From the NCBI GenBank assembly GCA_012728555.1, contig JAAYEW010000045.1:1-47259 (forward strand): DNA of 47,259 nt, read 5' to 3'. The notes under the pieces were generated by a model. That model was given only the letters and a program-made list of their open reading frames with translations. It made no database searches and had not been told where the DNA came from. This document shows, in pieces, positions 28,249-39,593 of the stretch (positions within the stretch are counted from its first letter, which is position 1; each line of letters opens with the position of its first letter). Position numbers and translations under genes: made by a program. Source of the DNA: Erysipelothrix sp. Its GTDB lineage: Bacteria; Bacillota_I; Bacilli_A; Erysipelotrichales; Erysipelotrichaceae.

Positions 28249-28596
28249 ATGAATTTAGGTTTAGTAAGAGAGATTACTGCTTCTCAATTAAAAAAAGACT
28301 TACCTGAAATACGACCTGGTTATACTGTTAGAGTGGATGTTCGTATTAAAGAAGGTGAGAAAACACGTATCCAAGCATTTGAAGGGCTTGTGATCGCAAA
28401 AGAAGGAAGCGGAATCAGCGAAAGCATCTTAGTTCGTAAAATATCAAATGGAGTTGGTGTAGAGAGAAAGTTTCCTTTACATTCACCTGTAATTGCTGAT
28501 ATTCTAGTGCTTCGTAAAGGACGTGTCCGTCGTACGAAATTATTCTATCTACGTGGTCGTTCAGGAAAAGCATCACGTCTTAAAGAAATTCGCTAA
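28249..28596 (+). CDS. rplS: 50S ribosomal protein L19
   Basis: [50 protein letters not shown]... Confidence 0.97.
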   Translation: MNLGLVREITASQLKKDLPEIRPGYTVRVDVRIKEGEKTRIQAFEGLVIAKEGSGISESILVRKISNGVGVERKFPLHSPVIADILVLRKGRVRRTKLFYLRGRSGKASRLKEIR

Positions 28597-28600
28597 AATA

Positions 28601-28625
28601 AGCCGTCTTCGTACGGCTTTTTTCT
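28601..28625 (+). terminator. Intrinsic terminator after rplS
   Basis: AGCCGT-CTTCGT-ACGGCT followed by TTTTT. Confidence 0.8.
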
Positions 28626-28636
28626 AAGGAGTAGAC

Positions 28637-29185
28637 ATGAAGAAGAAATCAATATTATGGGAAATTATTAAGAGTATAGTTCTATCCATTTTAATTGTAT
28701 TTACAATTAACAAATGGTTTTTTAAACCTGTTGAAGTGGTCGGAGTATCTATGTATCCAACCCTTAAAAATGGAGAACGTGGTTTTAGTAGTTTAATTGC
28801 TCTTAAAACAGAAGAATTGAGAAGATTTGATATTGTTGTTGTCAATACTGAGCAACATGGATTAATCGTTAAACGTCTTATCGCGCTTCCAAATGAAACA
28901 ATTGAAATTAATGACAATGTCCTATATATAAACAATCAAGAAATTGAACAAGATTTTTTAAACCAAGAGTATAAAGCCTCGTATCAACAATCAACATCAC
29001 AATTATTTGATCGCGATTTTGGACCAATCACATTAAATGATGATCAGTACTTTGTTATGGGAGACAATCGCCCATATTCTTTGGATTCAAGAAGTGCAAT
29101 GGGACCATTCCATGCTAGTGATATCATCAGTAAAGATATTTTAATTTTTTATCCATTGAGTGAATTAAAATATTTGGGGCAATAA
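28637..29185 (+). CDS. lepB: Signal peptidase I
   Basis: VGVSMYPTLKNGE (catalytic Ser), VKRLIALPNE (Lys), MGDNRPYSLDSR. Confidence 0.95.
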   Translation: MKKKSILWEIIKSIVLSILIVFTINKWFFKPVEVVGVSMYPTLKNGERGFSSLIALKTEELRRFDIVVVNTEQHGLIVKRLIALPNETIEINDNVLYINNQEIEQDFLNQEYKASYQQSTSQLFDRDFGPITLNDDQYFVMGDNRPYSLDSRSAMGPFHASDIISKDILIFYPLSELKYLGQ

Positions 29186-29186
29186 T

Positions 29187-30023
29187 ATGAGTGTCCAATG
29201 GTTCCCAGGTCATATGACCAAAGCAATTCGTAACATCAAACAAATGTTACCCGCTGTCGATATGGTCATCGAATGTAGAGATGCTCGGATTGTTGAATCG
29301 AGTCATAATCCTTTGATAGATGAAGTTATTAAAGATAAACCGCGGTTAATTGTCTTAACAAAAAAGGATTTAGCTAATCCACTTTTAACTGAACAATGGC
29401 ATAAAAAACTGGAAATAGAAGGAGCTGTGGTTATTTCGTTGAATGTTCTAAAAGATAATGTAGCTAAGAAAATCGAACAAGGTTGTCTTTTAGTGATGAA
29501 AGAAAAACAGGAAAAAGATTTAAGAAGAGGAATTAAACCTAGAATTATCCGGGCGATGATTATGGGGGTTCCTAATGTTGGAAAATCGACCATTATCAAT
29601 CGTGCAGCGAACAAGAAAGTTAATGAAACCGCAAATCGCCCTGGAGTGACCCAATCTTTAAAAAGAGTTAAAGTGTCGGATACTCTTGAAATTGTTGATA
29701 GCCCAGGTTTATTGTGGCCACGTTTTGAAAACCAAGAACAAGGAATGAATTTAGCATTATGTTTATCGGTGAAAGAAACAGGTTTTGAAGTTGATCAAGT
29801 CATAGCTTATGGATTAAAACGTTTAAGTAAGGATTATAAAAATAAAATAGTAGAACGGTACCAGGTTGAAGATATCAGCGATATAGAACAGATTAAAAAA
29901 AACATAGTAAGGATTACAGGAAAACAAGAGAATGACGGCTCGATGATGGTGTTAAGAGATATACAAAACCATGTTTTTGGTCGTTTTACGTGGGATGAGA
30001 TAATCGATGACCTACAAGATTAA
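29187..30023 (+). CDS. rbgA: Ribosome biogenesis GTPase RbgA/YlqF
   Basis: MSVQWFPGHMTKAIR; circularly permuted GTPase motifs TKKDLA and GVPNVGKSTIIN. Confidence 0.95.
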   Translation: MSVQWFPGHMTKAIRNIKQMLPAVDMVIECRDARIVESSHNPLIDEVIKDKPRLIVLTKKDLANPLLTEQWHKKLEIEGAVVISLNVLKDNVAKKIEQGCLLVMKEKQEKDLRRGIKPRIIRAMIMGVPNVGKSTIINRAANKKVNETANRPGVTQSLKRVKVSDTLEIVDSPGLLWPRFENQEQGMNLALCLSVKETGFEVDQVIAYGLKRLSKDYKNKIVERYQVEDISDIEQIKKNIVRITGKQENDGSMMVLRDIQNHVFGRFTWDEIIDDLQD

Positions 30024-30633
30024 TGGCGCACTTAAAGATTTTGAAGAAAAAGTGTGGGCAAAGAACCAGTTGTTGCTTGGAATCGATGAAGCAGGCAGAG
30101 GACCATTAGCAGGTCCTTGTGTTGTTTGTGGTGTCATCTTAAAGCCTCATATGGATTATTCAATGATTGATGATTCAAAAGTTTTAAGTGAAAAGAAGCG
30201 AGAAGAACTCGTTCTTCAAATTAAAGAAAATGCGATCGCAGTTTATACAAAAATTGTTACGATTGAAGAAATTGATAAATACAACATCTATCGAGCTACT
30301 CAAAGAGCGATGCAAGCGATTGTTGATGAGAGTATGACGATTGCTTGTGTCTTGAGTGATGCGATGCCTTTGGATTATAAGGGAGAATTTCATAATTTAA
30401 TCAAGGGAGATCATCGGAGTATTAGTATTGCTGCAGCAAGTATTATTGCTAAAACGACTCGAGACAATATTATGAAAGAATATGATAAACGTTATCCTAA
30501 TTATGGATTTGCGAAACACAAAGGATATCCGACAAAACAGCACTATGAAGCAATTGAGAAATTTGGAGTGTTGGATATCCATCGAAAATCATTTAAACTG
30601 TTCAAAGAACCACAAATATCGTTTGATATTTAG
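30007..30633 (+). CDS. rnhB: Ribonuclease HII
   Basis: LLGIDEAGRGPLAGPCVVCGV; DDSKVLSEKKR; follows rbgA. Confidence 0.96.
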   Translation: MTYKINGALKDFEEKVWAKNQLLLGIDEAGRGPLAGPCVVCGVILKPHMDYSMIDDSKVLSEKKREELVLQIKENAIAVYTKIVTIEEIDKYNIYRATQRAMQAIVDESMTIACVLSDAMPLDYKGEFHNLIKGDHRSISIAAASIIAKTTRDNIMKEYDKRYPNYGFAKHKGYPTKQHYEAIEKFGVLDIHRKSFKLFKEPQISFDI

Positions 30634-30663
30634 GAGAGTAGATGTTTTTCTTGTACGATAGGT

Positions 30664-31410
30664 ATGAGAGAAAAAATTAAAGATATCGCGATTGTATGTG
30701 GTGGAAATTACAACAAAATCGTCAAAATGCTTCAAAGAAAAGTGACGGTAAAGCCACAAAAATGTACCAGTAATTATGTAATCTATGGGGAAAAAGAGTA
30801 TCCACAGTGTTTTTATCGTTTACAATATCCTCCACTCGTGTTATTTTATTATGGAAAGCTAGAATTACTTAACAATAACTGTATAGCGGTAGTCGGTTCA
30901 AGAGATTGTGATGACTATTCAATCACACAAACGCGATGGTTAATTGAAAGTTTAGGTAAACAAACCGTTGTTGTTTCCGGTTTAGCGAAAGGAATCGATA
31001 CGATTGCTCATCAGAGCTCAAAGCAAACAGTTGCAATCTTGGGATGTGGTATCGATCGTGTTTATCCAGCCTGTAATCGAGCTTTGTATGAAGACATCAA
31101 AAAGAACCATTTACTTATCTCGGAGTTTCCTAATGATACTAAACCATTGAAATACCACTTTCCTTGGCGGAATCGATTGATTGCAGCGAGTAGTAAAAGG
31201 CTGTTTGTGATGAGTGCTAGCTTAAAAAGTGGAACAATGCATACAGCTCATGAAGCAATGAAGATGGATAGCGAACTCTACTGTTTACCTTACCCCATAG
31301 ATAATGTAAATGGAGAAGGTTGTCACTTATTAATTAACGAAGGGGCAACTGTATTGACAAAAGAAGTTGTAATGGACATGATAAAAACAAGAGAAGGAGA
31401 ATTTGGATGA
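30664..31410 (+). CDS. dprA: DNA-processing protein DprA/Smf family
   Basis: AVVGSRDCDDYS; VVSGLAKGIDTIAH; AILGCGIDRVYPACNRALYEDI; FPWRNRLIAASS; precedes topA. Confidence 0.92.
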   Translation: MREKIKDIAIVCGGNYNKIVKMLQRKVTVKPQKCTSNYVIYGEKEYPQCFYRLQYPPLVLFYYGKLELLNNNCIAVVGSRDCDDYSITQTRWLIESLGKQTVVVSGLAKGIDTIAHQSSKQTVAILGCGIDRVYPACNRALYEDIKKNHLLISEFPNDTKPLKYHFPWRNRLIAASSKRLFVMSASLKSGTMHTAHEAMKMDSELYCLPYPIDNVNGEGCHLLINEGATVLTKEVVMDMIKTREGEFG

Positions 31411-33446
31411 AAAATTTAGTAATAGTGGAATCACCTTCTAAATCGAAGACAATCGAAAAATATTTAGGAAAAGATTACAAAGTAGTTAGTTCAAAAGGAC
31501 ACATCCGTGATTTAGCAACTAGTGGTAAAGAGGGATTAGGGGTTGATGTTGATGATCAATTTCAAACCAAATACATCATTAATAAAGATAAGAAGGATGT
31601 CGTAAAAAGTTTAAAAAGTGATGTCAAAAAAGCACAACATGTATTCCTTGCAACTGACCCTGACCGTGAAGGAGAAGCGATTTCTTGGCATTTAGCACAA
31701 GAATTAGAGCTAGATATCACCCAAGAAAATCGGGTTGTTTTTAACGAAATTACCAAAGAAGCAGTAAAAAAAGCATTTGATTCTCCACGTACAATTGATA
31801 TGGACTTAGTGAAATCCCAGGAAACGCGTCGTATTGTCGATAGAATTATTGGATTTAAATTATCTAAGTTACTTAAATCTAAAATTCGCTCTAAATCAGC
31901 TGGTCGAGTTCAATCAGTTGCTTTAAAGATGATTGTAGAGAAAGAAAAGGAAATTGAAAAATTTGTAGCAGAAGAATACTGGTCAATTACAGCTTTATTT
32001 CATGAAAGCAAAAAAGATTTTGAAGCAAAAGTTGAAAAGTATCAAAATAAGAAGCTAAAAATCGAGAGTGAAGAACAAACCAATGAAATTTTGAAATTAG
32101 TAGAGGGTGAACTAAAACTCGTTGATATACAACAAAAAACACGTAAGAAAGAACCGAAATTGGTTTTCATCACATCAACACTTCAACAAGAGGCAGCAAC
32201 TAAACTAAATTTCAATTCGAAGAAAACAATGCGTGTTGCTCAAAAACTATATGAAGGGATTCAATTAGATGATGAGTTAGAGGGTCTTATTACGTACATG
32301 AGAACGGATTCAACTCGGTTGTCGCAAACGTTTGTGGACAGTGCACTTTCGTATATTGAAACTGAATATGGAAAAAAATATGTTGGCAAATACAAAGCTG
32401 GAAAAGTTTCAGAGAATACCCAAGATGCTCACGAAGGAATTCGTATGACTGATGTGACAAAGACTCCTGAGAGCATTAAAGCACATTTGTCAAATGATGA
32501 GTATCGACTATACAGCCTTATTTATGCCAGAACACTTGCTAGTTTGATGTCGGCAGCAAAACAAGAGACGGTAGCTTATACTTTTGAGAAAAATGATTAT
32601 CAACTAATATCTAATGGAATTAAGATGGTTTTTGATGGTTACACGAAAGTATATGGTCCATACGAAACAAATAAAGATACCATCTTACCTGAGCTAGAAC
32701 TTAATCAAATGGTTACTCCGAAGTCTTTAAATAAACAGCAACACTTTACCCAACCACCTTTACGTTACAACGAAGCACGACTAATTAAAGCTCTTGAAGA
32801 AAATGGTATTGGTCGTCCTAGTACTTATTCATTTATTATGGAAACAATTGTTTCAAGAGGGTATGTTGAATATAAAGCGATGAGTGAAGGATCGAAATCA
32901 AAAGTATTCGTTCCAACTGACCAAGGATTGTTGACGGATGAAAAATTAACAGAAAACTTTTCTGGGATTATTAATGTTAAATACACAGCAAACATGGAAA
33001 AAGAACTTGATGAAATTGCGGAAGGCAAAGAAGATCATATTGCTGCACTTAGAGACTTTTATGATCGATTTGATCCACTTGTTAAAAAAGCTTATGAAAC
33101 AATGGAAAAAGCACCCAATGAATATATTGGTGAAGAATGCCCAGAAGATCAAGGACAACTGATTTATCGCTATGGACGATTTGGTAAGTTTATTGCTTGT
33201 GAAAACTATCCAACCTGTAAGTATCATCGTCCTTTAGCAAATAAGGTAAAAGAACCTGCTAAAGAAACCGGTGAAATGTGTCCTGAATGTGGAAATCCTT
33301 TAGTTTATCGTAAGAGTCGTTATGGATCTCAATTTGTTGCTTGTTCAGGATTTCCTAAGTGCCGTTATATCAAACCGAATAGTACGATTAGCGCAAAACA
33401 ACTTAAAGAACAAGAAGAAAGTTCGAACAATGAACAAAGTAATTAA
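31407..33446 (+). CDS. topA: DNA topoisomerase I
   Basis: [47 protein letters not shown]; two C-terminal CxxxC zinc-finger repeats. Confidence 0.97.
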   Translation: MKNLVIVESPSKSKTIEKYLGKDYKVVSSKGHIRDLATSGKEGLGVDVDDQFQTKYIINKDKKDVVKSLKSDVKKAQHVFLATDPDREGEAISWHLAQELELDITQENRVVFNEITKEAVKKAFDSPRTIDMDLVKSQETRRIVDRIIGFKLSKLLKSKIRSKSAGRVQSVALKMIVEKEKEIEKFVAEEYWSITALFHESKKDFEAKVEKYQNKKLKIESEEQTNEILKLVEGELKLVDIQQKTRKKEPKLVFITSTLQQEAATKLNFNSKKTMRVAQKLYEGIQLDDELEGLITYMRTDSTRLSQTFVDSALSYIETEYGKKYVGKYKAGKVSENTQDAHEGIRMTDVTKTPESIKAHLSNDEYRLYSLIYARTLASLMSAAKQETVAYTFEKNDYQLISNGIKMVFDGYTKVYGPYETNKDTILPELELNQMVTPKSLNKQQHFTQPPLRYNEARLIKALEENGIGRPSTYSFIMETIVSRGYVEYKAMSEGSKSKVFVPTDQGLLTDEKLTENFSGIINVKYTANMEKELDEIAEGKEDHIAALRDFYDRFDPLVKKAYETMEKAPNEYIGEECPEDQGQLIYRYGRFGKFIACENYPTCKYHRPLANKVKEPAKETGEMCPECGNPLVYRKSRYGSQFVACSGFPKCRYIKPNSTISAKQLKEQEESSNNEQSN

Positions 33447-34698
33447 TATTGTTGGTGCAGGCTTAGCAGGCTGTGAGGCAGCATATCAATGCGCTAAAAG
33501 TGGACTTCAAGTAAATCTTTATGAAATGCGTCCAGTAAAAATGACTCCTGCTCATCAAACAGGTGATTTTGCGGAGCTTGTGTGTTCAAATTCATTGCGT
33601 TCAAACGAAGTCACAAATGCTGTTGGGCTATTAAAAGAAGAAATGAGAACTCTAGATTCAATTATCATCAGAGCTGCAGACAAAACGATGATTCCTGCAG
33701 GTAGTGCTTTAGCAGTCGATCGTACCTTATTCTCAAAAGCGATTAAAGAAGAGTTAGAAAGATTTGATAATATTAAGATTATCCATCATGAAGTTACTTC
33801 AATACCAGAAGGTTTAACAATTATTGCTTCAGGTCCTCTAACTAGTGATTTCTTATCGGAGTCTATTCGAAGTTTTTTTGGTGAAGAATCTCTTTCTTTC
33901 TTTGATGCTGTTGCTCCGATTATTGAATACGATTCTATTAATATGAACATTGCTTATAAGAAAAGTCGTTACGATAAGGGAACGGCAGATTATATAAACT
34001 GTCCCATGACAAGAGAACAGTTTATGGTTTTTTATAACGAGTTAATCAATGCAAAAACTGTTGAACTAAAAGACTTTGAAGATGAGAAAGTTTTTGAAGG
34101 ATGTATGCCTGTAGAGGTTATGGCAAAAAGAGGAATTAAAACATTAACATTTGGTCCATTAAAACCGGTAGGTTTAGCGAAAGATAACGAAAAGCCATTT
34201 GCGGTTGTCCAATTAAGACAAGACGATGTTGCAGGTAATTTGTACAATATCGTCGGTTTTCAAACCCTCTTAACTTGGCCTGAACAAAAACGAATCATCC
34301 AATTAATTCCTGGACTTGAAAATGCTAAGATTATTCGATATGGTGTGATGCATCGTAATACCTATTTAAAATCACCAAGATTGATTAATCGGCATTACCA
34401 AACATTGAAGCATTCAGAACTGTTTTTTGCTGGTCAAATTACGGGTGTAGAAGGATATGTTGAAAGTGCTGCTTCTGGATTACTTGCGGCTCTCAATGCG
34501 ATACATTTTGCCAAAGGAAAACCGCTGATTGATTTTGGTAATGATACGATGATGGGTAGTATGGCCAATTATATAAGTCAAGGAAATGCTGATAATTTTC
34601 AACCAATGAATGCCAATTTTGGAATTATGAATACTAGTATTAAAGATAAAAAAGAAAGAGCTGAGAAGGCTCTGGCTATCATCAAGCAATATGAATGA
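33430..34698 (+). CDS. trmFO: Methylenetetrahydrofolate--tRNA-(uracil-5-)-methyltransferase TrmFO
   Basis: [42 protein letters not shown]; overlaps topA by 17 nt. Confidence 0.96.
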   Translation: MNKVINIVGAGLAGCEAAYQCAKSGLQVNLYEMRPVKMTPAHQTGDFAELVCSNSLRSNEVTNAVGLLKEEMRTLDSIIIRAADKTMIPAGSALAVDRTLFSKAIKEELERFDNIKIIHHEVTSIPEGLTIIASGPLTSDFLSESIRSFFGEESLSFFDAVAPIIEYDSINMNIAYKKSRYDKGTADYINCPMTREQFMVFYNELINAKTVELKDFEDEKVFEGCMPVEVMAKRGIKTLTFGPLKPVGLAKDNEKPFAVVQLRQDDVAGNLYNIVGFQTLLTWPEQKRIIQLIPGLENAKIIRYGVMHRNTYLKSPRLINRHYQTLKHSELFFAGQITGVEGYVESAASGLLAALNAIHFAKGKPLIDFGNDTMMGSMANYISQGNADNFQPMNANFGIMNTSIKDKKERAEKALAIIKQYE

Positions 34699-35578
34699 GT
34701 TGTTAGAAGCGTTTTTGGTTGAGTTCAATCTAGCGAACACGCAATCTATTCATTCACTAGATGCTTATCGACGAGATATTCAACAATTTTTAGACTATCT
34801 TGAAGATAAAGAATTGGAGCTCTCTGAATTGACTCAAACACAAGTATATGATTACCTTGCCTCTTTACAAAATAATGATGTTCAGTTGAGTGGCGCTACC
34901 TTGAATCGAAAATGTTCAGCTTGTAGATCTTTTTATAATTTTTTGAATCTAAACTATAAATTTAGTGGAAACCCATTTAAGAGGATTAAACACTTTAAAG
35001 AATCGCAGAAGTTACCTAACTATTTAACTTTTGAAGAAGTTAGCCTTTTTTTAACTGCGATTGACACAACGACATTGCTTGGAAAAAGAAATCGGGTCAT
35101 GTTAGAATTTCTATACGCAAGTGGTTTGCGAGTGAGTGAATTGGTTGACTTAAAAATTCAGGATATTGATTGTAATGAAAACCAAGTAAGAATTTTTTGT
35201 AAAGGTAAAAGAGAGAGAATTGGATTATTTTATGATTCATTCTCTTTGCGTTTACAAGACTACATCAACAACATAAGGTCTCAACTTGTTTTGGATGATA
35301 ATGATAGTTTGTTTGTTAATCAGAAGGGGAAAAAACTGTCCACTCGAGCGATTCAATATTTATGTGAAGAAACAGGTTACAAAGCAGGGTTAAACCAGCG
35401 AGTCCATCCACACATGTTACGTCATAGCTTTGCTACTCATTTATTGGACAACGGAGCAGACTTACGCTTTGTACAAGAGTTACTAGGTCACAAGAATTTA
35501 TCAACAACCCAAATTTATACTCATGTCAGTAGTGATCGCTTAAGACAAGTTTACAAAAAGTTTCATCCTTGGTCATAG
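34691..35578 (+). CDS. xerC: Tyrosine recombinase XerC-like (CodV position)
   Basis: [57 protein letters not shown]; follows trmFO. Confidence 0.94.
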   Translation: MNELLEAFLVEFNLANTQSIHSLDAYRRDIQQFLDYLEDKELELSELTQTQVYDYLASLQNNDVQLSGATLNRKCSACRSFYNFLNLNYKFSGNPFKRIKHFKESQKLPNYLTFEEVSLFLTAIDTTTLLGKRNRVMLEFLYASGLRVSELVDLKIQDIDCNENQVRIFCKGKRERIGLFYDSFSLRLQDYINNIRSQLVLDDNDSLFVNQKGKKLSTRAIQYLCEETGYKAGLNQRVHPHMLRHSFATHLLDNGADLRFVQELLGHKNLSTTQIYTHVSSDRLRQVYKKFHPWS

Positions 35579-35597
35579 CTTATCTATGACCTTTTTT
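35571..35597 (+). terminator. Intrinsic terminator overlapping the xerC stop codon
   Basis: GGTCATAG-CTTAT-CTATGACC followed by TTTTTT. Confidence 0.8.
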
Positions 35598-35627
35598 GTA
35601 TAATAAAGTTACGAGTGGGAGTATATT

Positions 35628-36800
35628 ATGGAAAAAATAGATAAAATACAAGAGTATATTGTTCGAATGAATCGTGGAAATGAAAATTTAAATAATCTAT
35701 TTAAGGAATTTGAAAAAGAATTATTAAGTGTTAATCCTCTAGAAGCATTTGATGTTTTTCAAAAAATCAAGTTAGAAAATTTTTCAGAACTAGAAATACT
35801 TCCTTTTTTAGATAAAATTGTACATGTTTTCTTTGATAATTTAAGGAGAACCAAACCAAATTACGAAAACCTTTATCCATATATTGACGAAATGTTACAG
35901 GACAATCGCTTACTTGAGAAAACCTTTGATAAGATTCGACCATTAATGACTAAACTTGATATTCTGAATGTGCGTCAAGAGATGGTAGAAATATTGGATG
36001 AGCTAAAACAGTTTTATCCTCATTATGAAAAGAAAGAGAACTTACTTTTTCCACTTATGGAAAGTAAACATGAACGATTTTTAGGGTTAAGTATCATGTG
36101 GGCATTGCACAATAAAGTAAAGCAAGAAATTGATGACTCCATTCTTTTGTTGAGTCAAGAGTCAACCTCAAAACAGGAATTAATCGAAAGCATTTCACAA
36201 CTGTTTTTTGATATGTTAGGGCTTATTCAAAAAGAAGAGTACATCCTTATTCCTGCTGCTTTAGAAGTTCTAAGTCCAGACCAATGGAAAGATTTGTATA
36301 GGCAAGCTGCTGAGTATAATGGTGTTTTCAATACAAGAGAAAGTGTCCAGAATATCGAAAGTTCGTTAGATTTCACTTTTGAAGATTATACAATTACAAC
36401 TCAGACAGGACAGCTTAAGTTGGATCAAGTATTAATGATCTTCAATGTTTTAGAAATGGATATGACATTAGTGGATGAGAATAACAAAGTCTGTTATTTT
36501 ACCCATACCAAGAATCGAATCTTTCCTCGTTCTTTTTCAGTTATTGGTCGGGAGGTAAAGAATTGTCATCCTCCTCAATCGGTTCACATTGTTGAAGAGA
36601 TTGTAGAAAACTTTCGAGCAGGTAAAGAAGACAAAGCTTCCTTTTGGATTGACATGAAAGGGCGTAAGATGTTGATTCAATATTTTGCTTTAAGAGATAA
36701 TCTCAATAACTATCGTGGGGTTTTAGAAGTGTCTCAGGATATTACAATGATACAAAAACTAGAAGGCCAACAGCGATTAGCTCAGTATGCTAAGTTATAG
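35628..36800 (+). CDS. DUF438-type hemerythrin/PAS domain protein
   Basis: FYPHYEKKENLLFPLMESKHER and EEYILIPAALEVLSPDQWKDL hemerythrin-like; C-terminal PAS-like segment (ILMLGREV-type SVIGREVKNCHPPQSVHIVEEIVENFRAGKEDKASFWI). Confidence 0.85.
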   Translation: MEKIDKIQEYIVRMNRGNENLNNLFKEFEKELLSVNPLEAFDVFQKIKLENFSELEILPFLDKIVHVFFDNLRRTKPNYENLYPYIDEMLQDNRLLEKTFDKIRPLMTKLDILNVRQEMVEILDELKQFYPHYEKKENLLFPLMESKHERFLGLSIMWALHNKVKQEIDDSILLLSQESTSKQELIESISQLFFDMLGLIQKEEYILIPAALEVLSPDQWKDLYRQAAEYNGVFNTRESVQNIESSLDFTFEDYTITTQTGQLKLDQVLMIFNVLEMDMTLVDENNKVCYFTHTKNRIFPRSFSVIGREVKNCHPPQSVHIVEEIVENFRAGKEDKASFWIDMKGRKMLIQYFALRDNLNNYRGVLEVSQDITMIQKLEGQQRLAQYAKL

Positions 36801-36873
36801 TTAAAAACTGGCGAAAAATGGCAATATTGGATGATTTTGGTCGTTAAATGTTTGTGTTTCTATGCTTCTATGG

Positions 36874-37000
36874 TATAATAACAAACGGCATCGATATAAT
36901 TGATGCACATCGCACATCATGGATTCAACAACCCGTGCCTTAAGATCCTTTTGGTTGTTGTTGTTAGAAATGATGGTGGAGTAACGGAAAGGTGGATATT
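36874..37000 (+). promoter_or_regulatory. rpsB promoter (-10 TATAAT) and structured leader (S2-leader candidate)
   Basis: TATAAT at 36874-36879; hairpin GCATC...GATGC (36888-36906); hairpin CAACAACC...GGTTGTTG (36926-36960); upstream of rpsB. Confidence 0.5.
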
Positions 37001-37003
37001 AAA

Positions 37004-37945
37004 ATGTCAGTAGTTACGATGAAACAATTATTAGAAAGTGGTGCTCATTTCGGGCATCAAACCAGGCGTTGGAATCCAAAAATGAAGCCATATATTTATG
37101 CTTCTAAAAATGGATCTCATATCGTCAACCTCGAATTAACACAAGCAAAAATCGAATTAGCATATGCTAAGCTTAAAGAGATTGCTGAAAAGAATGGTAA
37201 AGTATTGTTTGTTGGTACTAAAAAACAAGCGCAAGCAACAGTTCTTGAAGAAGCGTTACGTTCAGGTTCATTCTTTATTAACCAACGTTGGTTAGGGGGA
37301 ACATTAACCAACTATAAAACGATTCAAAAGAGTATCCGTCGTTTATTAGATATTGAAAAAATGAATGAAGATGGATCGATTAATGTTTACCCTAAGAAAG
37401 AAGTGGTTATCTTAAATAAAGAAGCAACTCGTTTAGAAAACTTCTTAGGTGGAATTAAGGAAATGAAGAAACTTCCTGATGCTGTCTTTGTTGTTGATCC
37501 AACAGAAGATCACAATGCGATTTTAGAAGCACGTAAATTAAAAATTCCTGTATTTGGTATTGTTGATACCAACTGTGATCCAGAAGTTGTAGATTTCATG
37601 ATTCCTGCAAACGATGATGCAATTAAATCAATCAAATTAATCGTTGGTTTAATGGCTGATGCGATTGTTGAAGCTCATGGTGGATTATTAACAGTTGCAT
37701 ATACTGGAAATGAAGAAGAAAAAGATATTACGATGAGTGATGTTATTCGTAATGTAGATGAGCAAAATGATGCTCGTAGACGTGCTCGTCAAGAAGAGAG
37801 AAGACAACGTGATGAACGTCGTCGTCCTCGTGAGAACTACAACCAAAACACAACATTTTCTCGTAACCGTAAAGCGGTAGTTAAAGCTGAAAAGGCCCAA
37901 GAGCCAGTTGTTGTGGTAGCTGAAACAGAAATTGTGGAGGAATAA
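37004..37945 (+). CDS. rpsB: 30S ribosomal protein S2 with charged C-terminal extension
   Basis: [44 protein letters not shown]...; start preceded by GGAAAGGTGG. Confidence 0.97.
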   Translation: MSVVTMKQLLESGAHFGHQTRRWNPKMKPYIYASKNGSHIVNLELTQAKIELAYAKLKEIAEKNGKVLFVGTKKQAQATVLEEALRSGSFFINQRWLGGTLTNYKTIQKSIRRLLDIEKMNEDGSINVYPKKEVVILNKEATRLENFLGGIKEMKKLPDAVFVVDPTEDHNAILEARKLKIPVFGIVDTNCDPEVVDFMIPANDDAIKSIKLIVGLMADAIVEAHGGLLTVAYTGNEEEKDITMSDVIRNVDEQNDARRRARQEERRQRDERRRPRENYNQNTTFSRNRKAVVKAEKAQEPVVVVAETEIVEE

Positions 37946-37948
37946 AAA

Positions 37949-38836
37949 ATGGAAATTGGTGCAAAATTAGTTAAAGAATTAAGAGAAATAACTGGTGCTG
38001 GTATGATGGATTGTAAGAAAGCACTCGTGGAAAATAATGGTGATATTGATTTAGCTGTTCGTTGGTTACAAGAACAAGGGATTGCTAAATCTGCAAAGAA
38101 ATCAGGGCGTATCGCAGCTGAAGGACTTACAACTGTTAAGGTTGATGGAAATACTGCTGTTATCGTTGAGTTGAACGCTGAGACAGATTTTGTTGCTAAA
38201 AATGAGTTATTCTTAGCACTTGTTCAAAATGTTTCAAATGTGGTATTAGCAAACAAACCAGCTAATATGGATGAAGCAAATGCTCTTGTTGTTGACGGAA
38301 TGAGTGTTGCAGATCATGTAACAAATGCGACTGCGACGATTGGTGAAAAGATTTCTTTTAGAAGATTTGATCTTGTGACTAAAGAAGACGATCAAAGCTT
38401 TGGTACTTATGTTCATTTCGATGGAAAAAGTGGAGCAGTTGTTGTCTTGAGTAAACAGATTGCTGATTTAGCGAAGAACATGGCGATGCAAGTTGCTTCG
38501 ATGAATCCTCAGTATGTATCTCAAAAGGATGTTCCTGAAGAAATTGTTGCTCAACAAGTATCTTTACAGACTGAAATTCTGAACAACGATGAAGCGTTGG
38601 CTCAAAAGAATGAGAAACAAAAAGAAGGAATTATTAAAGGTCGTGTTTCAAAAGCATTACAAGAAATATCTCTTCTTGATCAACCATTCTTTTTGGACCC
38701 AAACATGAAGGTTGCTGATGCATTAAAACAACATCAAGCGTCTGTTATTAAATTCGTCCGTTACGCTGTTGGTGAAGGTATTGACAAAAAAGTTGATAAC
38801 TTTGCTGAAGAAGTAGCGATGATGTCAAAAGCTTAA
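37949..38836 (+). CDS. tsf: Elongation factor Ts
   Basis: ELREITGAGMMDCKKALVENNGDIDLAVRWLQEQGIAKSAKKSGRIAAEG. Confidence 0.97.
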   Translation: MEIGAKLVKELREITGAGMMDCKKALVENNGDIDLAVRWLQEQGIAKSAKKSGRIAAEGLTTVKVDGNTAVIVELNAETDFVAKNELFLALVQNVSNVVLANKPANMDEANALVVDGMSVADHVTNATATIGEKISFRRFDLVTKEDDQSFGTYVHFDGKSGAVVVLSKQIADLAKNMAMQVASMNPQYVSQKDVPEEIVAQQVSLQTEILNNDEALAQKNEKQKEGIIKGRVSKALQEISLLDQPFFLDPNMKVADALKQHQASVIKFVRYAVGEGIDKKVDNFAEEVAMMSKA

Positions 38837-38838
38837 TT

Positions 38839-38863
38839 AGGACACTTTATAGTGTCCTTTTTT
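38839..38863 (+). terminator. Intrinsic terminator after tsf
   Basis: AGGACACT-TTAT-AGTGTCCT followed by TTTTT. Confidence 0.8.
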
Positions 38864-38879
38864 AAAAAGAGGAGAAATC

Positions 38880-39590
38880 ATGTATAATAGAGTTGTCTTA
38901 AAATTGAGTGGTGAAGCACTTTCGAGTGATAGTCGTCAGTATAATCCAGAAGTTGTAAATCAAATTGCTAGAGAAGTTAAAGAAATGGTTGAATTAGGCA
39001 TTCAAGTGGCAATTGTTGTTGGCGGTGGTAACATTATGCGTGGTAAACAGGACAGTGATTTGAGTGTTGATAGAGTGTCAAGAGACTATATGGGGATGCT
39101 GGCAACAGTGATTAATGCACTAGCAATTCAAGGTTCACTTGAGTCCATTGGTGTTGAAACACGGGTTCAAACAGCTATTGAAATGAGAGCTGTTGCTGAA
39201 CCATTTATCTTAAGAAGAGCGATTCGTCATTTAGAGAAAGGACGTGTTGTTATCTTTGGTGCAGGTACCGGATCACCCTTCTTTTCAACTGATACCTTAG
39301 CTGCACTGAGAGCTTCTGAAATAAAAGCAGATGTTATCTTGATGGCTAAAAATGGAGTGGATGGAGTGTATACTGCCGATCCAAAGAAGGACAAAACAGC
39401 TGTACGCTATGACCATTTAACTTATATGGAAATGATTATGAATAATCTGCAGGTGATGGATGCTACGGCAACGTCAATGTGTATGGACAATGATATAGAT
39501 TTGTATATTTTTAATGTCAATGAGCCTGGAAACATATTAAAGGCAGCGAAACAAGAAGTAACTGGAACATTAATAACAAAAGGAGAATAG
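38880..39590 (+). CDS. pyrH: UMP kinase
   Basis: [37 protein letters not shown]. Confidence 0.97.
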   Translation: MYNRVVLKLSGEALSSDSRQYNPEVVNQIAREVKEMVELGIQVAIVVGGGNIMRGKQDSDLSVDRVSRDYMGMLATVINALAIQGSLESIGVETRVQTAIEMRAVAEPFILRRAIRHLEKGRVVIFGAGTGSPFFSTDTLAALRASEIKADVILMAKNGVDGVYTADPKKDKTAVRYDHLTYMEMIMNNLQVMDATATSMCMDNDIDLYIFNVNEPGNILKAAKQEVTGTLITKGE

Positions 39591-39593
39591 ATT

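Noticed and set aside
32946-33227. Overlapping antisense and + ORFs in topA (32825-33228)
   Set aside because: AT-rich shadow ORFs of the topA zinc-finger region.
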